From NCBI GenBank assembly GCA_900543215.1, contig UQQR01000048.1:1-8404 (forward strand): a DNA stretch of 8,404 nucleotides. The letters run 5' to 3'. Under the pieces are notes generated by a model. It was not told where the DNA came from. It made no database searches and saw nothing but the letters and a program-made list of their open reading frames with translations. Source of the stretch: an uncultured Oscillospiraceae bacterium (GTDB lineage Bacteria > Bacillota > Clostridia > Oscillospirales > Acutalibacteraceae). The position numbers were made by a program, and so were the translations under genes. Positions 4,928 to 8,404 of the stretch are shown here, one piece after another (position 1 is the first letter of the stretch; every line of letters starts with the position of its first letter).

Positions 4928-5957
4928 ATGCATTGAACTGCCGATATATGAACCGATTTATAAAACATATCAGTATCAAGGCTCGGGAGCGGCAATACTC
5001 GATATTGATGATCCAATAAGGAATTGGTATCTAAACGAGGCTGTGAATTTGCTATGCAATCGCTGTTTTCTTAAGGGCTTCGGCAGTCCGTTTATTGATA
5101 TTATTAATTCATCATTACAAGTTAATCCGTATATTGAAAAGACTTTGATTTCAACTGTATTTCTCAAGGGATGCATCAATCAAGTAATACGTAATGTGAT
5201 TGATTCAGGTTATTATTTGTATTTCTTAGGAGTAGATGATTATTATGTTAAGAATAAAAGCTTGTACAAAGAAAGACACTTATATCATGATGGGCTTATT
5301 TACGGTTACAATTTGACCGACAGGACATATTGTATTTACGCACACGACAGTAATTGGCTTTATCGGAAATTTCAGACACCGGAGATTTGCTTTACCAACG
5401 GTTGGAAATCCGCAATAAAAAACAATAAAATTGTCAATATTTATGCCCTGAGATCAAAAGGAGAAAATGTTGAATTATCGCCTACAAAAGTATGCGCAAA
5501 TTTATCTGAATATTTAAATTCCGATCTTGAAAAATATTCCTTTTCAGATGTCGGCGAAGTAAAAGGAATAGTAGTTCACACTTATATTGCCGAATATGTG
5601 ATGAAACTGTACAGAGGTGAAATACCTTACAGATTTATGGATTGGCGTGTTTTTCGTCTCATTTGGGAACATAAGAAGGTTATGCTTGAAAGAATAATTA
5701 AAATCGAAGAAACGCTGAATTTTGACAATAAGCTCAGTGAAAAATACCGTCCGCTTGTTAAAGAGGCGGATACAATGAGAATGTTATATGCGTCTCATCA
5801 TATGAAACGCCGTGACTCGGTATTACCGATCATTTCGGAAAAGCTGTTGAGTCTCCAAAAAAATGAACGGGAAATATTGACCGAGCTAGTAGAAAAAATG
5901 GGAAAGGTGCTGGAAAATAATGCTGTGGGAATTTCTGAAGAGCAGAATACAAAATAA
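4914..5957 (+). CDS. Conserved cluster protein, possible BtrH-like acyl transferase
   Basis: This soluble protein of about 347 residues has no domain I can assign with certainty. From memory it resembles an uncharacterised family encoded in NRPS-like clusters of Firmicutes. Shared features are an N-terminal PIYEPIYKTY block (11-20), the segment PIRNWYLNEAVNLLCNR (35-51), SGYYLYFLGVDDYYV (99-113), and RHLYHDGLIYGYN (122-134) followed by a strand with HD (145-146). His126 before a GYN/GYD turn recalls the catalytic His of papain-like C39/BtrH_N proteins, which move an acyl group from a carrier protein to an amine. Cys49, Cys52 or Cys88 could be the nucleophile, but none sits in a clear motif. 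Residues 270-348 are helical. AAGGA (4899-4903) serves either GTG 4911 or ATG 4914; ATG 4914 is given here. The gene is visibly more A/T-rich than its neighbours. The acyl-transfer role is inferred from context. Confidence 0.55.
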   Translation: MKMNKCIELPIYEPIYKTYQYQGSGAAILDIDDPIRNWYLNEAVNLLCNRCFLKGFGSPFIDIINSSLQVNPYIEKTLISTVFLKGCINQVIRNVIDSGYYLYFLGVDDYYVKNKSLYKERHLYHDGLIYGYNLTDRTYCIYAHDSNWLYRKFQTPEICFTNGWKSAIKNNKIVNIYALRSKGENVELSPTKVCANLSEYLNSDLEKYSFSDVGEVKGIVVHTYIAEYVMKLYRGEIPYRFMDWRVFRLIWEHKKVMLERIIKIEETLNFDNKLSEKYRPLVKEADTMRMLYASHHMKRRDSVLPIISEKLLSLQKNEREILTELVEKMGKVLENNAVGISEEQNTK

Positions 5958-7278
5958 TCATAATCAAAAGGTGTGCGAAAATAACGCCGAAATGACCTTC
6001 GAGGAACTGCTTGTTTTTGCCGAAAATTTTTCGGCAAAGCTTAACGGAATAAAATGCTGTGCCATTCTCTGCGAATCCGAAATGGCGGCAGGTATGGCTT
6101 TGCTATCCTGTTTTGCGGCAGGTGTTACGGCAGTGCCGCTCTCCCGAAGATACGGAGAACTGCACTGTAATAAAATTTTGGATGCAATAAATCCGGAGGC
6201 TGTGATTACCGATGAAAACGGTGATTTTCAAATTTTACATATCAAGGACTCGGCTTATACCGAGCCGGAGCTTCACCCGGCGCTTATTATGTGTACCTCC
6301 GGAACTACCGGAGCTCCCAAGGGCGCTATGCTGACAGAGGAAAATATAATCTCAAATGTATCGGATATAGCAAATTATTTTAATATATCAAAAAACGACA
6401 GTATATTAATTGCCCGTCCGCTGTATCATTGCGCCGTGCTCACGGGCGAATTTTTAACAGCACTCATAAAAGGCACCGATATACGCTTTTATTCCGGCGG
6501 TTTCAATCCGACAATAGCTTTAAGACTTATAAGGCAGTACGGTATAACTGCTTTCTGCGGAACGCCCACACTTCTCAGTATGATGGCGCGTTTTAATAAA
6601 GGCGGCTCCGTTTTAAAGCACATTTCCATAAGCGGAGAGTGTATGGACCGTGATACGGGTATGCACATATCCGCAGCTTTTCCGAATGCCGAAATTTATC
6701 ATGTTTACGGTCTTACCGAATGTTCACCGAGGGTGGCTTTTCTTCCGCCCGAAAGGTTTAAGAATTATGCCGATTGCGTCGGTTTGCCGTTAAAGTCGGT
6801 ATCAATCAAAATTCTTGACCGTAACGGCAATGAAGTCCCGCAAGGAAAAACAGGCGTTTTATGGGTTAAGGGAGATAATGTTATGGCAGGCTATTATAAC
6901 AATCCCGAAAAAACCGCCGAAATATTCAAGGACGGATGGCTTTGCACGGGCGATACAGCTCTTATAAACAGCGAGGGACTGCTTAAAATAAGAGGCAGAA
7001 ACGACGACCTTATAATTAAAGCCGGTATGAATATTTATCCGCAGGAGATAGAGAGTGCATTAAAGCTTGATCCGCGTGTAAAGGAGGCTCTTGCATACGG
7101 AGAAAAGGACGAAAAGCTCGGTGTACAGATAATTTTAACTGTTGCGGGTGATTTTTCCGACCCGTCGGAAATAAGGGAGCTTTGCAAGGCTTGCCTGCCC
7201 GCATATCAAATGCCCGCAAGAATAACACTGGTGAACGAAATACCGAAAAACGGTTCAGGTAAAATAATAAGGCGGTGA
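5920..7278 (+). CDS. AMP-forming acyl ligase (ANL superfamily), probably acyl-ACP ligase
   Basis: This 452-residue enzyme adenylates a carboxylic acid with ATP and passes it to a thiol. All core motifs are visible: A3 CTSGTTGAPKG (125-135), the A4-like PLYH with His170, A5 VYGLTECSPR (262-271), A7 CTGDTA (342-347), A8 IRGRNDDLIIKAGMNIYPQEIE (hinge near Asp362-Asp363), and the catalytic Lys448 in NGSGKIIRR. It stops just after the A10 motif and is slightly shorter than acyl-CoA synthetases of about 500 residues. No fused carrier or condensation domain is present. With a free acyl carrier protein two genes upstream, loading that carrier is more likely than forming CoA esters. The start ATG 5920 keeps the full ANL N-terminus and overlaps the preceding gene by 38 nt. 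The acid substrate cannot be read with confidence from the pocket. Confidence 0.93.
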   Translation: MLWEFLKSRIQNNHNQKVCENNAEMTFEELLVFAENFSAKLNGIKCCAILCESEMAAGMALLSCFAAGVTAVPLSRRYGELHCNKILDAINPEAVITDENGDFQILHIKDSAYTEPELHPALIMCTSGTTGAPKGAMLTEENIISNVSDIANYFNISKNDSILIARPLYHCAVLTGEFLTALIKGTDIRFYSGGFNPTIALRLIRQYGITAFCGTPTLLSMMARFNKGGSVLKHISISGECMDRDTGMHISAAFPNAEIYHVYGLTECSPRVAFLPPERFKNYADCVGLPLKSVSIKILDRNGNEVPQGKTGVLWVKGDNVMAGYYNNPEKTAEIFKDGWLCTGDTALINSEGLLKIRGRNDDLIIKAGMNIYPQEIESALKLDPRVKEALAYGEKDEKLGVQIILTVAGDFSDPSEIRELCKACLPAYQMPARITLVNEIPKNGSGKIIRR

Positions 7279-7282
7279 AAAA

Positions 7283-7846
7283 ATGATCGAACGCGAAATT
7301 AAGCTTATGCTGACAGAGGAGGAATACACCGCGCTTGCTGAATCTGTATGTCGGCATACATCCGCAAATATTCAAACGAATTATTATTTTGACACCGACG
7401 ACCTGTCTATGAATAAAAAGGGCATAACCTGCCGCATACGCTATAAAAACGGAATATATAAGGCTACGGTTAAAAAGCATAATGCCGACGGTGCCGAGTG
7501 CAGTATCGAAACCGATATATGCGAAAAATCCGAATTTGACCCGACTGTTTTTAATGCATTGGGACTTCGTTTTCAGGGCGAGCTTGTCACCGAAAGGCTG
7601 AAGCTGTACGATAATGCATTTTGCAAAGCCGTGCTTGACAAAAACACATATCTCGGCAAAACGGATTTTGAACTTGAAATAGAGTATTGCGAGGCATATA
7701 AGAAAAAAGCATTTGTTTGTCTTGACGATATTGCGGATTTTCTTTGCCGATGCGGGTGTTTACAGGATAAAAAGGAGCTGATATCGCGCATATCGCATGC
7801 AAAATCCAAATCACAGAGGTTTTTTGAAGAAAAAGTAAAAAATTAA
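7283..7846 (+). CDS. CYTH-domain triphosphate tunnel metalloenzyme
   Basis: This 187-residue protein has the CYTH/TTM fold, an eight-strand tunnel that binds triphosphates with Mg or Mn. Signature residues appear in order: EREIK (3-7, the ExExK motif), CRIRY (Arg51, Arg53), KATVKK (60-65), SIETD with Glu76, TERLKL with Arg105, LDKNTY with Lys120, and FELEIEY (Glu130, Glu132, Glu134). The set looks complete, so it is probably active. Known members are class IV adenylate cyclases, thiamine triphosphatases and inorganic tripolyphosphatases. Short bacterial versions are mostly triphosphatases. As last gene of a cluster with a kinase and a nucleotidyltransferase, it may hydrolyse a triphosphate product or pyrophosphate-like by-product, or make a nucleotide signal. 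ATG 7283 follows the ligase stop by 4 nt, with AGGCGG upstream. The operon terminator starts 15 nt after its stop. Confidence 0.85.
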   Translation: MIEREIKLMLTEEEYTALAESVCRHTSANIQTNYYFDTDDLSMNKKGITCRIRYKNGIYKATVKKHNADGAECSIETDICEKSEFDPTVFNALGLRFQGELVTERLKLYDNAFCKAVLDKNTYLGKTDFELEIEYCEAYKKKAFVCLDDIADFLCRCGCLQDKKELISRISHAKSKSQRFFEEKVKN

Positions 7847-7861
7847 GAAAAATTTTTTTCT

Positions 7862-7893
7862 AACCCTGACGCAAGCTGTCAGGGTTATTTTTT
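7862..7893 (+). terminator. Intrinsic terminator of the seven-gene operon
   Basis: A perfect 9-bp stem AACCCTGAC / GTCAGGGTT (7862-7870, 7878-7886) with a 7-nt loop is followed by ATTTTTT. It lies 15 nt after the CYTH stop. The hairpin is an imperfect direct copy of the sequence at 2558-2582 in front of the operon. Confidence 0.88.
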
Positions 7894-7908
7894 ATACTGT
7901 ATAAGCAA

Positions 7909-7937
7909 TTGCAAAGTGTCGTGACGCCGATTAAAAA
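7909..7937 (+). promoter_or_regulatory. Candidate promoter of the I9-like gene
   Basis: TTGCAA (7909-7914, 4 of 6 to the -35) and TAAAAA (7932-7937, 4 of 6 to the -10) are separated by 17 bp. A promoter is expected here because a strong terminator lies just upstream and a well-placed ribosome binding site (AAAGGGG, 7960-7966) lies downstream. The match is weak and the DNA is very A-rich, so the exact boxes are uncertain. Confidence 0.35.
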
Positions 7938-7976
7938 AATAAAAAATATATTTTAAAAGAAAGGGGTCCTACACAT

Positions 7977-8366
7977 ATGGACGAAATTAAAATTGGTGCA
8001 GAGCAAGAAATTTATCTTGAACCAGAAACAGAAAAAATTGAAAATGCAGATCAGATTGCAAAAATTTCTTTAGATGTGGAAAAGTATCCATTTATTATTG
8101 GATGTGATGCTAATGAAAAAGAAAACATCGTAACCGGACTTGAAAAACTGGGCTGTGATGATGTAAAGCAATTGGATTTTGCGAACTGTGTAGCGGTGTC
8201 AATGAGTATGGCACAGCTTAAAGCCATTAAAACGCTTGCCGGAGTAGAAATTGTTGAAAAGGACTACGAATATAAATGTCTTAACAATGGCATGAATGAA
8301 AGCGAATATACTATTTATTTGGCAGGTAAAAATCTTGTTATTAACAATAGAAAGACTAACTATTAA
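7977..8366 (+). CDS. Free-standing subtilase propeptide-like (inhibitor I9-like) protein
   Basis: This 129-residue protein has an acidic 30-residue N-terminus with no signal peptide, followed by a segment (about 36-100) resembling the inhibitor I9 / subtilisin prodomain fold. The order is strand YPFIIGC, helix EKENIVTGLEKLG, strands DVKQLDFANCVAVSM, helix AQLKAIKTLAG, and strand VEIVEKDYEYK. The last part matches the prodomain pattern 'helix, short turn, VxxVExD'. Such domains fold and inhibit S8 subtilisin-like proteases and are normally fused in front of them. Here the frame ends after a 29-residue basic tail (KNLVINNRKTNY) without any Asp/His/Ser protease motif. It could be a protease-specific inhibitor or chaperone for a gene beyond the window, a truncated protease precursor, or a peptide precursor whose leader is I9-like. 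ATG 7977 has AAAGGGG 10 nt upstream. It belongs to a new transcription unit after the operon terminator. Confidence 0.6.
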   Translation: MDEIKIGAEQEIYLEPETEKIENADQIAKISLDVEKYPFIIGCDANEKENIVTGLEKLGCDDVKQLDFANCVAVSMSMAQLKAIKTLAGVEIVEKDYEYKCLNNGMNESEYTIYLAGKNLVINNRKTNY

Positions 8367-8404
8367 AAGTCAAGTCTAAAAATCAAAAACTGTTGTGAAT
8401 TGAG

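Noticed and set aside
4444..5016. Minus-strand open frame of 190 codons across the kinase, carrier-protein and next gene
   Set aside because: It crosses three recognisable plus-strand genes and its translation is Ser/Phe/Ile-rich without domain features.
7016..7480. Minus-strand open frame of 154 codons over the ligase C-terminus and CYTH start
   Set aside because: Both plus-strand genes carry clear motifs there; the antisense frame shows none.

Overview
The window comes from a low-GC Gram-positive bacterium, most likely a gut-type Clostridia (Oscillospiraceae/Lachnospiraceae-like). The evidence is A/T-rich intergenic DNA, strong AGGAGG-type ribosome binding sites, some TTG/GTG starts, tightly overlapping genes and the families present. 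No rRNA, tRNA, CRISPR array or complete insertion sequence is visible.

Left region (1-2600), mobile or accessory DNA read on the minus strand. A complete tyrosine recombinase gene (1283-246) is followed by the start of an unidentified gene that runs off the left edge (104-1), with a strong but apparently wasted ribosome binding site between them. Upstream of the integrase is a compact regulatory block: a near-consensus promoter, a palindrome over its -35 box, an intrinsic terminator starting about 12 nt after the predicted start of transcription, and a degenerate mini-ORF. Next come an acidic orphan protein (2144-1599) and the C-terminal stump of a minus-strand gene (2450-2274) that resembles SGNH/DUF4886-type hydrolases.

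Middle region (2558-7893), one plus-strand operon of seven genes. A short DeoR-type HTH protein comes first. It is followed by a NTP_transf_5 nucleotidyltransferase, a thymidylate-kinase-like P-loop kinase, an acyl carrier protein, a 348-codon protein that may be a BtrH-like acyl transferase, an AMP-forming acyl ligase and a CYTH triphosphate-tunnel enzyme. Neighbours overlap by 1 to 38 nt or lie 4 nt apart, so they are almost certainly co-transcribed. A strong terminator ends the unit. An imperfect 25-nt copy of that terminator hairpin lies just before the first gene, so the operon is bracketed by direct repeats 5.3 kb apart. The likely logic is that the ligase adenylates a carboxylic acid and loads it on the carrier protein, the 348-codon protein moves the acyl group to an acceptor, and the kinase, nucleotidyltransferase and CYTH protein handle a phosphate or nucleotide step. 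No NRPS or PKS module, phosphopantetheinyl transferase or transporter is in the window. This set does not match a pathway I can name and is the best candidate here for an undescribed small-molecule system.

Right end (7894-8404): a new transcription unit begins with a 129-residue protein that looks like a free-standing subtilase propeptide (inhibitor I9-like). What follows it lies outside the window.
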